DNA of 42,552 bases from Salpingoeca rosetta. Lineage: Eukaryota > Opisthokonta > Choanoflagellata > Craspedida > Salpingoecidae. The notes beneath the pieces were generated by a model. That model was not told where the DNA came from. It saw only the letters and a program-made list of their open reading frames with translations, and ran no database searches. The number at the start of each line of letters is the position of its first letter. The first letter of the stretch is position 1. Positions 22,136-35,480 of the stretch are shown here, one piece after another. The translations under genes and the position numbers were made by a program. Location: contig NW_004754928.1 in the NCBI RefSeq assembly GCF_000188695.1, forward strand, positions 1,563,892 through 1,606,443, in the 5' to 3' direction.

Positions 22136-22807
22136 GGCTCGTGTGAAGATGCAGCCAAGGGGAAACGTTGTGTTTGGTGATGTGACACAACAAACGGGGC
22201 AATACATGGTGTTCGGGCTATGAACGAAGGTGTTCATTTGCAAACGCAAGACAATAAGAGGCCAAACCACGGATCAGTTTGCGCAGTCTTTACACCCAAG
22301 TCCAGAAATCCGGCCTCCCCAAGCAAAGAAATCACAAGATTGGATGAAGACACTGCCGGAAGTACAAGCATTTGAAAGGCAATGGGGCAGGGACACAAAC
22401 AGAGATGGCAGTGTCATGCACAAGTGTGCTCTACGCTGAGGTACCAATTCTTTGTCTGCCCTTCGTTCCTGCGTGCTCGCTCCTTGAAGTTACGACAGCT
22501 GCATTTTCACGATGTCAAGGATCCGTTGCTTCCATGGGTGGAAAGTCATGAAGAATGCAGTCATGTTTTTTGGTTGCTTGTTGCTGCCATCCCTCCGTGC
22601 AAAAGTAGCTCCCTACTCAAGTTTCCGCCCCTTTTGCAGCAAGTACAACACACACGCACACACACATGCATTTCAGTTTGTCATCTCGTGGCCAACTATT
22701 CACCATCCAACAATGTTTAATGCGCATCAAAATCATTGAGAGGTGGGAAACAAACCTCCAAGCGATTGGGAGAGGATACAGGAGAAGGCTTACATGCAGG
22801 AGCACCA

Positions 22808-22996
22808 TCACCACTTCTTCGTTTTGTAGTGGGTGGTTTTCGAGTTCCAGTTGCCATAGAATGCGTTCTTTTTCACAACGAACTTCTTGTTGGAGTTCAC
22901 GGGACACAGCTCGTCGTTAGCCTTGTGGCCTAACATCCCGCATTTGTAGCAGCGGATAGGGGGCTGATCTTTGTCCTTGGGATCCTTGTCGGCCAT
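22808..22996 (-). CDS. 62-residue CCHC zinc-knuckle protein
   Basis: A short frame runs from the ATG at 22996 to the stop at 22808. It encodes a Lys/Asp-rich start, a zinc knuckle CYKCGMLGHKANDELCP with spacing C-x2-C-x4-H-x6-C, and a Lys-rich aromatic tail ending KTKKW. The x6 spacing is that of knuckles like those in TAF1 and CIR1, not the x4 spacing of retroviral Gag. Such knuckles bind single-stranded nucleic acid or protein partners. The frame may be complete or one exon of a longer gene; the sequence upstream (23000-23030) offers no obvious exon. It is very basic, as expected for nucleic-acid binding. Confidence 0.55.
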   Translation of the reverse strand: MADKDPKDKDQPPIRCYKCGMLGHKANDELCPVNSNKKFVVKKNAFYGNWNSKTTHYKTKKW

Positions 22997-23602
22997 TTTC
23001 TGTCCTTGTTCAGGTCAGATGCAATGCAATAAATGCCGACGCTTGTTGGGATGCCCCTTTCACATAGCTCAGCAGAGAGAAACCACTTTACATCAGGGGA
23101 GGGGGCGACCCACCCATAACCACAGCACCTTTCTGTTATTGTGTTCATTTGGAGCAGGGAAATTGTGGCAAGGCGACGTACAACTTCTACCTTCGTGCAT
23201 GACTTCCCCTCATGAACCGAAAAGACTTTCCTGAACAGCGTTGATGCAGGGTTCCTGTCAGTTCTGCGTGTTTTGGCTTCTTTAGTGTTTGCGTGGTCAT
23301 CACACTTTGAACGGGAGGCGGAAACAATGAAATTCGGCGACGAAAGAAAATTCACTGGCTCGAACGGGAAGCAGCGACCCCTGGAATGGTCACGACTGAG
23401 ATGCAAGTCCGCCGTGGGAGTCCAAGCAATACCTGAGATTTTCCTGTAATCGGTAAAGCAGCTCCAATTGGGAAACCGCGTCACTGATTGTGCCATATCA
23501 TCCAAGACGGCAAGTCCGGCAGCAGTGATTGCAGTGTTGCTGCGTCTGGCTTCGTGCAATGTGGTTCGTGAAGGGTTTTGTGAGCGCTCATTTATTGTCA
23601 AG

Positions 23603-24486
23603 ATGGCACCAGTTTTGTGGGTTCTGACACAAACCGATGTACTGTTCTTTGTGGTGTTTGAAGCACTTCAACAACTTCGTAAAAGCAACCGTGCCGAAAA
23701 CGTACAATCATGCGTCGTGACGAATGAGGGTTTGGTGAGCGCATCAGATCCCCCTCGTTCGGAATGGCGCAGTATGTTTCACTTTGTGAGAACCAGCCAT
23801 GCTGCGGTTCGCAATTTCTTCATCCATGCGTGTCTGAACTGTCCATTTCCTAATAACGATGGGGGACGGAACAACCTACTAACCATGAGACAGGATGTTG
23901 CATTCAGGTCAGAGTTAACACAGTTTGACGGTCGGCCCATTTACGCGCGCTTCGATGAGATGTTTGCGCACTTCTCTATGGAGCAAGCAAGAAACAACAG
24001 CTATTCGCGCACAATGGTCGCAGTAATCCGTTACACTGAGCCTCATGAGCGATGGCATGTCATTGAAGTAAGCTTTGGAATAAGTTGGTGTTCATGAATG
24101 AGTGTTTGTGTTTCGCTGTTGACCTGTGTGTTGCGGCATGTTGTACTTGGCCCCATTTGCGCGACTGCAGCCGTTCACGCTTTCATGCCATACAATCCAC
24201 ACAGGTCCACACACGTGTGGCATGGCAGAGGAACCATGCCAGAGTTCACAATGCGACAGGGAGCGTGACAGTTGTTTCGGCAGACGTCACACGTGGACAA
24301 GGGCCTCAAGCTTGGGCATGGTTGAAAAGGACTCTCATCCGCGCCGATGTGGGTGATCGGCTCATTCACGATGACGTTGACTTACTTGGTATTGGTCTGG
24401 AGCGGTTAGCAGTGAACAACGACGACGACGACAACGACGACGATGATGATGATGGCGACGGCGACGACAATGAAGCCCCCCAATAA
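23603..24486 (+). CDS. Uncharacterised two-exon protein with acidic tail
   Basis: Exon 1 (23603-24067, 155 codons) ends at GAA/GTAAGC. Exon 2 (24205-24486) starts after CACACAG and ends at TAA; both junctions are phase 0. The 248-residue product starts MAPVLWVLTQTDVLFFVVF and has a central region with RSEWRSMFHFVRTSH and FDEMFAHFSMEQARN. It ends with about 30 residues that are mostly Asp/Asn. I do not recognise it. Its start and acidic end superficially recall p23-type co-chaperones, but the middle does not fit. An upstream in-frame Met at 23468 would add 45 residues. Codon use and repeat content differ from the GT-rich genes around it. Confidence 0.5.
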
Positions 24487-24756
24487 GAAGGGAGCTCAGA
24501 AGAATGACAAATCCTTACAGTTCTCTCACATTCTTTTTTTCCAAGTTGCCGCTCGACACATACTTCTTGATTTCTGTTCCTGTGCCGCAACTGCCATCCT
24601 GTCCCGAATACACGCGATTTTCATGCCATCAAGTTGAGCGAGAAATAGTGCGAGGCAAGTCGAAAAACGAACAGTATCAAGAAGACTTATGTAAGTCGTA
24701 TCGTGAGCACGCGCTGAGTATAGATGCAAACACACACACATACACGACGTTTGCAC

Positions 24757-26590
<1,834 letters not shown>

Positions 26591-26656
26591 GGGACGATTG
26601 GTGGAAAACTTCAACTGCTTTTCGGCAAGACACAACGAAGGACAACAACAACAGCG

Positions 26657-29600
26657 ATGGACCAGTTTGAGGTCCTGCGCGTTGTTGGCCGCGGCACAGC
26701 AGGGTGAGCCGCAGTGCATGTGTGAGTGTGGGTGTGTGTGCTTGTCCTTTCGTTCTCTGCGAGGTGCTATCTTGAAGCACCACTTTCATCCCCTCCCCAA
26801 ACACCCACACACACACACACATAATCCACAGGGTGGTGCGCCTGTGCCGACGGTGGGCTGACGGCGAGCTGGTGATTGTGAAGCAGGTCGCCCTCTCCTC
26901 CCTCAACAAGCACGAGCGCCAGGCAGCATGCAACGAAATCGAGGCGAGTGTGTTTGTGTATCTGTGTGTGCGCGCAAGCTGTTGTTTTGTGTCCGTGCCT
27001 TCACACTCACACACGGCACGTGTGTGTTCGCAGGTGCTGGACAAGGTGAAGCATCCGAATGTTGTGTCGTACTTGGACCACTTTATCGAGGACGGGTCAC
27101 TCATGATTGTGATGGAGTACGCGGACAGCGGGTCGCTGTTTGACTACCTGCAGGACCGCCAGGAGCCGCTGCCGGAATCCACAGTGCTGCGGCTCTTTGT
27201 TCAAATCCTCATCGCCCTCGACCACGTTCACAAGCAACACGTCCTGCATCGCGACCTCAAGACCCTAAACATCTTCCTCCACAGCAACCGCCAGGTCATT
27301 GTGCAAGCATTGCATGTCTGCGTGTGTGCATGTGTGTGTATCTCTGTGTGCTTGTGCTTGCGTGTCACCTTCCACCGTCCACTTTGCTCCCACACATGCA
27401 CACACACCCCTCTCTTTCCCCGTCTCTCCCTCCCTCTCTCTCTCACACACACACACACAGGTGGTGAAGATTGGCGACTTTGGCATCTCCAAGTTGCTGG
27501 ACAGCAAGAGTCACGCACAGTCTGTGGTCGGCACCCCGTGCTACATCAGCCCAGAGCTCCTGGAGGTGCGGCTGATGCGTGCATGAGAACGTTACAGTGA
27601 CTCTGCACCTGCTCACAACACCAGCCCAATACCTCCCCCTTTTGCCGCTTTACCTCACATGTCCAGGTTTACCTCCATCCCACACTTGCCAGAACAAAGC
27701 GTACGGGCCGGAGAGCGACGTGTGGGCGCTGGGCTGCGTGTTGTATGAGCTCATGGCGCTGAAGCGCGCGTTTGACGCTCCAAACCTTCCTGCTCTCGTG
27801 CTGAAGATCATGGAGGGCGCCGTCGCCCCATTGCCAGACACATACAGGTGAGGGCACGATGTGGATGCGTGCGTGAATGCATGTACGTATATGTGTGTGT
27901 GCATGTGTACAATTCTGTTGTTCTTTCTTTCCATACACTGTTTCAAGTGTCATCCTGTTCATGTCATCATCACCGCCACCACCCCTTTCCCCTTTCCTTC
28001 CCCTTTAGCGCCCAGCTGCAGTCCCTCGTGCACTCGATGTTGACTGTGGATGCGAGTGTCCGCCCAACGCTTCCCGCCATCATGGCAGCACCGGTCGTCC
28101 AGACTGCCCTCATCGACATCATGGTGCGTGCACTTGCACGCATGTCTTTGTGGCGTCCACTGTTGAAATGCCACCACTAGTCTCATTCACACACGCATCC
28201 ACCAGACGGACATGTGTTCGCTGCGGACGACACCATCCCCGCGTGCAGGAAAACGGTCGACACAAGAGGTGAGAATTGCACTCGTGCACTACTTGGCCTC
28301 TCCACAGCGTTGCAGATTCACCCCCACTTCCACTCACATATCACCACCACCAACCACCACCACCACCAGCCGTTGCCGTCACGTGCGCGTGTGTCTCGGG
28401 CGCGGTTGCGGGAGTGGAGCCGGATTGTGGTCGTGCAGGACCGCAGCACCACCCACCTCGCCGTGGAGCAGGACTTCAAGGTGTGGATGTGTTTGATGTG
28501 ATGTGATGTGGATCTGACGGCAACACCATGTCACTGTATCGGCGTCATGCATTGTTGCTGCTGTGTTTCCCCGCACCCATCCTGAACTCCCCTTGCTTTG
28601 CCCCCCTCCCCCTAACAGGTGGTGACGGGTGCTGTGGGTGTTGGCCGCGTGTTTGCGGTGACGGACGGTGGATCCATCCGCCTGTGGCGCCAACAAAACA
28701 TGATGTTGTCGTCGTCGTCGCCATCTTCTTCGTCATCAGCATCATCAGCAACAGCAGCGGCAACGAGGGGTGGACCGAAGGAACAGGGCACGAAAGCAGG
28801 CTCGACCAGCAGCGCAGTCGCACCCACAATGTGAGTCCTGTGTGTGTGCATGGAATGTGCTTGTGATGTTGCGGTTGTCACTATATTCACGCAACACGGC
28901 ATGACATGTCCCTTCCTTCTCCCCCCTCTTCCCAACAACAACAACAACAACAACAACACACACACACATTCACGCATTCATGCATGCATTCAGCCCCACG
29001 TGGGTGCCCCGGCGTGTGCGCGGGCTGTCATCGCACCGCGTGCGGCGGATGGCGTGTGGTCGGTGCTTTGCTGCGCTCATCACAGACAAGGGGCTCGTCC
29101 TGACGTTTGGTGCGGCCGTCATCGCAGCTGCTGCTTTGCATGCACCTGTGGTTGTTTTACGAGGACACTGCGCAGCGGCACTCGTTCGCTTGAATCATCA
29201 ACACCTGCTCCAAGCTCACCGTATCTCTTCACCTGTTGTTACCCATCACGTCCTCTTGTGCAGGTCGTGGTGACGGCGGGGTGCTCGGACAGGGCAACAC
29301 CACCGACATTCCCACGCCCACGCTCGTGCCCGCGCTCCTCGGATATGAAGCAGTTGACGTGCGTGCATCGTAGCCGCTGTCGTTGTTCTTGTGGTGCTCT
29401 CATTGCCCGTGATGTTGCTATCGCATTGTGCTGCTGTGCTATGTTGCCCTTTGACTGACGCAAACACCTTTCACACTTGCCACGGTGCAGGTTAGTTGCG
29501 GGGCGACACACACCGCTGTCATCACCACAGACTCACACGTGTTCACGTGGGGAACAAGTACACTCGGCGCCCTCGGCTGTGGACCGGACACTGCGGTGAG

Positions 29601-30975
29601 CACTGTGCCTATGCTGCTTGTTGCCTTTGTTGTTCTTGCCTGCGCAGCTACCATTGCTCCCTCATCCGCCCGTCACACACTCATTTCATCCCCCTCCCCC
29701 CTTCCCGCCGCACTTCCCCCAGGTCGCGTCCACGCCTCGCATTGCTCTCCGCCCGCACAGCAGCGACACATATGCGCGCGTGCGCTGCGGCCACGATGCG
29801 ACGGCCGTCGTCACCAGTGGCGGTGCAGTCTGGATTGCCGGCGCAAACAGGTCAGACACTCACAGTTACTTGCTCACATGATGTGATGGTGTTTGTGTGG
29901 TCATGTGTCGCCTATGTGCTCACTCGGTTTTGCCTGTGCAGGTCTGGCCGCCTTGGCGTGGATCCCGCACGGTTTCCCACCATCAACACCTTCACACCGT
30001 GGTCGTCCCTCTCCTCCCACATCATGTGCGTTCATTCTTGCCTTGCGGTACGGCCTGTGTTGCTGCGTTCAATTTGCACGCCAACCACACCCTTTCTCCC
30101 ACCCTCGTCTCACCCGTGCCCTTGCACCTCACCTCTTCTGCTGCCACATTTACGCGCACAGCGATGTGGGCATTGGGGCGCATCACGTCGCCATGATCAC
30201 CAGGGATTGCACATGCCTGACATGCGGCGACAACGCGTGGGGACAGCTTGGACGCAATGTACGCAAATGCACAGACTGCCCAGCAGCTGTGCCTGATTCA
30301 GCTTCACACTCATGTCTCATTCTTGCCCCCCCCCCCACACACACGCTACGTGGGGACAGCTTGGACGCAATGTACGCAAACGTTCAGACTGTAACCCAGG
30401 ATGCACACCAACAGCTGTGCTTGCTTCAGCTTCACGCTCATGTCTCGTTCATGACCCCACCCCCTCATCTTCTTACACACGCAGACTTCCAACACCAGCA
30501 GCGGCGATTCTGCGCTGCAGCCGATGAGCGGGCTGGATGACAAGTCACTGGTCATGGTGGCGTGCGGCTTGCACTTTACTGCAGTTGTCACGTCAAACCA
30601 CGAGGTGTGTAAATGGCTCTGTGCGTGCGGTTGTCTCTCGTGCTCCACGACACACTCACACACACACACACACTCACACACACTCAACTGCAGGTGTTTG
30701 TTTGTGGAAGCATGCGGGGTAAGGACGACAAGCAGCACGCTCCTGAACCGACCACACACCCCACCACACACCCCACCACGCACCCCACGACGCAACAGCA
30801 CCACGTGCCGCGGCTGATATCACTTGCGACGCACACGCTGGCGAGCGCGCAGGGCGGGGTGCGGCACGAGACGGTGGTTGCGCCATCAGGCAAGAAGCAG
30901 GTGGTGGAGGTGCACGCCTCAGACCACACCTTGCTCGTCCTGCTCGCTTTGCGTGTGCGGTCTGCCATTTCATGA
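26657..30975 (+). CDS. NEK8: NEK8-type NIMA-related kinase with C-terminal RCC1 propeller
   Basis: Seventeen exons join in phase: 26657-26703, 26832-26943, 27034-27294, 27461-27565, 27693-27847, 28009-28123, 28206-28268, 28370-28480, 28619-28830, 28994-29109, 29264-29358, 29491-29595, 29723-29850, 29942-30025, 30162-30258, 30485-30604 and 30694-30975. They give 735 residues (human NEK8 has about 690). The kinase domain (about 1-265) shows VVGRGTAG, VIVKQVALSSL, HRDLKTLNIFL, KIGDFGISKLL, VVGTPCYISPELL and DVWALGCVLYEL, all close to NEK8. The C-terminal part has RCC1 repeats (ACGRCFAALITDKGLVLTFG, VSCGATHTAVITTDS, CGDNAWGQLGRN). In animals NEK8 acts at the proximal cilium with ANKS6 and inversin. 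A Ser-rich loop and a THPTTHPTT insert are lineage features. Intron 2 begins GC. It is divergent from the TERT-like gene. Confidence 0.93.
30236..30453. repeat. Tandem duplication (~95-105 bases, offset 113) in NEK8
   Basis: The block at 30236-30330, spanning the end of an RCC1 exon (GGACAGCTTGGACGCAAT), its GTACGC donor and the following intron sequence, recurs at 30349-30453 with a few substitutions. A C run and AC-rich stretch separate the copies. The second copy is intronic in the gene model but keeps an intact exon end and donor. Confidence 0.9.
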
Positions 30976-30984
30976 ACATCTTTC

Positions 30985-30990
30985 AATAAA
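30985..30990 (+). promoter_or_regulatory. AATAAA polyadenylation signal of NEK8
   Basis: An AATAAA hexamer begins 10 bases after the NEK8 TGA. The next gene starts at 31050, so cleavage must occur within about 60 bases or the two transcripts overlap. Confidence 0.6.
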
Positions 30991-31049
30991 CTTCCACAAC
31001 CACAACACAAAGGACAGCAAACGAGAACGTCGACAACAGCAACCAAGAG

Positions 31050-31962
31050 ATGCTTGTGTTGGACTCTGTGGCGCGCAGCCTCCACGCCGCCCAACAACAA
31101 CAACAACAACGACAACAGCAGCAGAATGCCGTGATTGATGCGTGCATTGTGTTGAACCACGTGTTGCCAGAGGACACGGCGCGGTTCCTGGCTGCTGCGC
31201 AGACTGTGATTGCGTGCGACGGCGGCGCGAACCGCCTGCGCGAGGCCTTTCCGGAGGCGGACGTGGACGTCATCATCGGCGACATGGACTCTGCAGAAGA
31301 GGCGTCCATCGAGCACTTTGTCTCTCTTGGCCAGCAGCGAGGCCGGCCTTGTGAGGTCGTTCGTCTCCCCCACGACCAAGACTCCACCGATCTACAAAAG
31401 GCCCTCGCCCACATGGACACCAGCGGTATGAGTCGTGTGTGTGTCGCATGTGCGTGTGTGTGTGTAAACAGGCACTCGAGCTGTCCCCTCTGCTCCTCAC
31501 TCCACCTCTGCTCCCTCACTCCACCTGTTCCCCCCAAATACCTCCCCCTCTCCCTTAGATGTGCAGGGACGACCCACGGTGGTGGTGCTGGGCGCACTAG
31601 GTGGACGGCTGGACCACACGCTGCAGCATCTCAACATTGGGCTGCAGCATGTTGATCGGACGAGGCTCGTGTTTGTGTCGGACGAGTGCTTCACGGAGGT
31701 GCTGCCTGCCGGGGAAACCGAGCTGCGCATTCAGCCTGGGGAGGAAGGGCGCGCGTGCGGGCTTGTGCCCTTTGCAGCGCCGGTGCGCGCGACGACGACG
31801 GGTCTGGTCTGGAACCTGCAGCCAACGGCGGAGCTGGAGCTCAAGTGGGGCGCCCTCATCTCCACCAGCAACCTCGTGCAACCGGACACCGACACCCTCA
31901 CTTTCCACACCAACAACCCCGTCCTCTGGACCATCGAGCGTTCTCCCGTCGTCGCGGCGTGA
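31050..31962 (+). CDS. TPK1: Thiamine pyrophosphokinase
   Basis: Two exons (31050-31425 and 31559-31962) join in phase 1 and give 259 residues, the usual size for the family. The enzyme transfers pyrophosphate from ATP to thiamine to make thiamine diphosphate, normally in the cytosol. Family motifs are visible in order: TVIACDGGANRL, DVIIGDMDS, LPHDQDSTDLQKAL, VLGALGGRLDHTLQHL, and a C-terminal beta region ending LTFHTNNPVLWTIE. The conserved acidic and Asp-Ser-Thr-Asp residues that bind Mg and nucleotide are present. A Gln-rich stretch near residues 15-25 is a local insertion. It starts only 74 bases after the NEK8 stop. The intron is GT-rich at its 5' end. Confidence 0.93.
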
Positions 31963-32110
31963 GGTGTGACTTGGAGACGTGCTGTGCGCTGGCACCTTTG
32001 TCGTTACAATCTCCACTGTCGTTGGTAGCCTTCCTGCGTCACGTTACTCAACCCATCATCTCCAGGACACCGTCCTCTGGACCATCGAGCGTTCTCCCAT
32101 CGTCGCCGTG
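31920..32110. repeat. Duplicated 40-base 3' end of TPK1
   Basis: The last 40 coding bases of TPK1 (31920-31959, reading VLWTIERSP) recur at 32071-32110 with three substitutions, inside the 3' flank. The copy keeps the same frame locally but is not linked to any exon. Confidence 0.85.
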
Positions 32111-32753
32111 TTACAGGCGCTCTGGCAGTTGCATCGCGCCACCCAACTGTTACATTACGCCCCATCATCTCCACCCATCATCAAGCACTGACACTGCGCC
32201 ACCCTTGTCCCCATGCCACATTTCCCCACACGCTGGGTGGTTGCCTTTGTTCGCCGCAAGCCACTGCGCCATTGCGAAGGTGGAAGCGGACAGCCCGTGT
32301 TTTATTGAAATCACCCAATAATAATCGGCAAATCCAAGTTGCGAAATGTCAGCCGTGATGACTGCAAGCAACCTGTGAAGAAAGAGACGAAGCATCCGCC
32401 GTGCCGCGATTGCACTGGTCGCTCGCTGCTGCTTTTGTTGTTGCCGCACCCTTCCTCCCCTCCACGTCTGTCCATCACCTCCATAACCCCAGCTTGTGCG
32501 CTGCCTCACCACCCAGCAGCAGCCAAGCCGCCACCCAGCAGCAGCCACCTGTCTTCATTCTCCTCTGGCACAACCGCGCCAGCAAACCTGCGACCTGTAG
32601 ACAAACTACCAACAAACAAACAAGGCATAGACATCGACACGCTCCCACACCACACAAACACCTGCTGTTCCATCGTCCTTCTCTGTCCACAAATCCCATC
32701 CCCCTCTACCCCATACGCACGCATCACCATCCCCCCTCCCCCTCTATTCCCAG
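31963..32753. other. Intergenic region and probable 5' UTR intron
   Basis: No supported protein gene. Besides the TPK1 3' duplication, the stretch 32640-32753 is pyrimidine- and AC-rich and ends in TTCCCAG directly before the ATG of the next gene. This suggests that a 5' UTR intron ends there; its upstream donor was not identified. Confidence 0.6.
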
Positions 32754-35329
32754 ATGGAAGGAGGTGTTGGCGTGCAGCGGGCTCATCAGGCCGCGTCGGT
32801 GACCATGCCGCCAATGGAGGAGCCGAGCGCCGCGACAGCAACTTCCCCCGACAGCCCCATCTTCGCCGCGCTGGAGACGCTCTCCCTCAGCCTCGTCGAC
32901 GAGGCCACCATGGAGGACGACTTTCCCCAGCCATCCCCGCCACCTCCCGGCATGTTTGCCTTGCAACAAGCCCTCCTCATGCAACAGCAGCAGCAGCAGC
33001 AAGGGGAGCAGGACAAGCAGATGATGATGATGGCGGCGCGTGCGCGCGCCTTCCACGAACCCGATCACCACGCCGGCCCAAGTTGGGAACCACACGCACC
33101 AGCGCCCTCCTCGTCCGCATCCGTGTCATCGTCAGCCACCTCAGTCGCTTCCTCCTCCTCCTCCTTCTACCACCAACAGCACTATGCGCAGCCGCGCTAC
33201 GACAGCCACCACGCCATCGAGCAGCAACAACGTCAGCAGCACCACGGCTACCACAACACATACCCCACACAGCGACAGGAGCGGCCGATTCCCGTCTCGT
33301 ACGCAACACCGCCGCGCAGCACTGCGACGCTGGCCTATGCACAACGGCAACGCGAAGAGTACCACTACTACCAGCAGCAGCAACAGCAGCAGCCGCAGCA
33401 CCAACAGCAGCATCCTCGCGGCGACGCTCGGCCTTACGCGTCCTCCACCGCATCATCCTCGGCATTCACGCCCGTGTCCGCTGATCCGTGGATGGAGACT
33501 GGCCACTCTGCTGCGCCAATTCGCTCGACCGAGCACGTGCGCATGCCTGCACCGCACATTCGCCAGCATGCGCACCACATCCACGCGCACAGCCGCCACG
33601 AGGACGCACAGCGCTACGCCGCCTACCACCACGCCGATGACAGCCATCACCAACACCAGCACCAGCACCATCACAACCATGGCTCACACGCTGCCACACT
33701 GGCATGGGCGCTGGCGCCTGCACAGCGGCCCGCCTACGCAACCAGCAGCGAGCAGCAGTACGCTCGTCCAGCTGCACCACCAGCAGCACCAGCGCCACGT
33801 GCCCCTGAGCACCACCAGCAGATGTTCATGCCCCAGCCAACGGCAACGACCTGGTCCCAGCCCTCCTTTGACGACGTACGCTTCTTCACCGACGCCTCCG
33901 CACCATCGCTGCCGTCCCACCACCACCATCACCACCACAGCGGCACGAGCAGCACGGGTGATGTGTTTGATGAGTACGAGTACGAGTCGCCATATGCGTT
34001 TGCGCAGCTGCCGGACCTGAGCGCGGCCGTCTCCGCCACCAGTGCACGCAAATCAACCACCACCACCACCACATCCACACAAACGCAGACGTACGACGTG
34101 CAGGAGCCCGCGCCCCTCCCCACCACTGCTGATCACATGCGTCTGTCGTGGGAGAACCTGCACCAGCACCAACATCAACAACATCAACATCAACAACATC
34201 AACATCAACATCAGCACCAGCATCAACATCAGCATCACTTGCATAGCCAGCAGGAGCAGCCGTCAGCGGCCGCTCTTCAACCAACGACGGCGGCTGCGCT
34301 GGAGATGATGTCCCAGGCCTCATCCACCTCATCCCTGCCCATGTCGGCCCACTCGCCGTCCCCACCACTGCCGCCGCCACCCCCGCCACCAGCTGCGGCT
34401 GCCGTTGCCGTAACGCGCTCGTACCTGCAGGCGGTGCGCGGTCCCGACATCGACGCTCCTTCCACTGCCATGCACCCCGGCCTCACCGTGATGAGCAGCC
34501 CGGACAGCGACGCGAGCGATGCGGAGATCACCCCGCCGCTCCCCATTGTCGACCGCCAGCACCAGCACGTTGCAGCGATGAGGCAACAACAGCAGCAGCA
34601 ACGACACCAGGCTGCACAGCAAACACGCCAACACCAACAGCAGCAGCAGCAGCAGCAGCAAGTGTCTTGCCGTCAGATGGCCAAACAGCACCAACAGCAG
34701 CAGCAGCCGCGTCAGGCCGCTCTCAACGCTTCACCGCCGCCGGTCACGCCAACGGTGGCGGCGGCAGCAGGAGGTGGCGGAGGTTCCGTGCAACAGCAGC
34801 AACAGCAGCAGCAGCAGCGGTATGTCTTCATTGACAACGGCAACATCTTCGTTGGTGCGCAGAGCCTGGCCAACGGGTCGATGGATCTCGCCATCCGCCT
34901 CAACGTGCGCGTGTTCTCGGATCTGATTGAGGAGAAGTGCGTGTGTGCAGCGCGGGAGGTGGCGGCGTCGCGGCCCTCCAATCCGCAGATCTGCAACGCC
35001 TGGCGCAAGATCAACTATGCCGTGTTCAACGACACGCGCAGCCAGACGGCGCACCAGATTGTGACGAGCCGCATTGCCACCGCCATCCGCAACAGCCGCG
35101 GCCCCAACACGCTCGTGCTGGCGACCGGCGACGGCAGCCAGTACCCGGACCTTGCTGCCATGGCCGCGGCCAAGCGGTGGCGGGTGATTGTGTGGTCGTG
35201 GAACCGCTGCCTCAGCGACAAGTTCCGCAAGCTGCAGTGCCGCTTCCCAGACAACATTGAGATTCGCGCGCTGGACACGTACCGCTCGCAGATTACGTTT
35301 ATGGCCAACGGCCGCCGCGAGGGCATGAT

Positions 35330-35364
<35 letters not shown>

Positions 35365-35480
35365 GCGGTGTCGGCAGCACTGGTGCTGATGGTGGTGATG
35401 CGCAGGGTGCGGGTGTGTCTGCCGCCACTCGCCGCCAGCACAACCAGCAGCAACAACGGCAGCGACACAGGCACCGCTAG
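32754..35480 (+). CDS. NYN (PIN-like nuclease) domain protein with Q/H-rich low-complexity N-terminus
   Basis: A single open frame of 908 residues. Residues 1-685 are low complexity: many CAG/CAA-coded Gln runs, His-rich stretches (HQHQHHHNH, HQHQQHQHQ), and Ser/Pro/Ala. From about residue 688 a NYN domain begins with YVFIDNGNIFVGAQ, continues through VLATGDGSQYPDLAAMAA and VIVWSWNRCLSDKF, and ends near IEIRALDTYRSQITFM. The Asp residues of FIDNGN and ATGDG are those expected to bind metal in NYN/PIN ribonucleases. The C-terminus returns to Gln-rich sequence. Family members process or bind RNA, and a prion-like tail would favour granule assembly; both roles are inferred here. The ATG follows an acceptor-like TTCCCAG, so the start could be internal to a longer gene. 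Confidence 0.85.

Noticed and set aside
22930..23601. A 223-codon minus-strand frame overlapping the zinc-knuckle gene
   Set aside because: No domain, no family resemblance, and it overlaps the 5' flank of the plus-strand gene and the knuckle frame. It is most likely a chance open frame.
23603..24486. Assignment as a p23/CS-domain co-chaperone
   Set aside because: Only the first residues and the acidic tail are reminiscent. The central region lacks the CS-domain strands and the WxxW-type motif.
28844..29458. A 204-codon plus-strand frame across NEK8 introns
   Set aside because: It reads through an intron and two exons in the wrong frame; the RCC1 reading is supported by in-phase exons on both sides.
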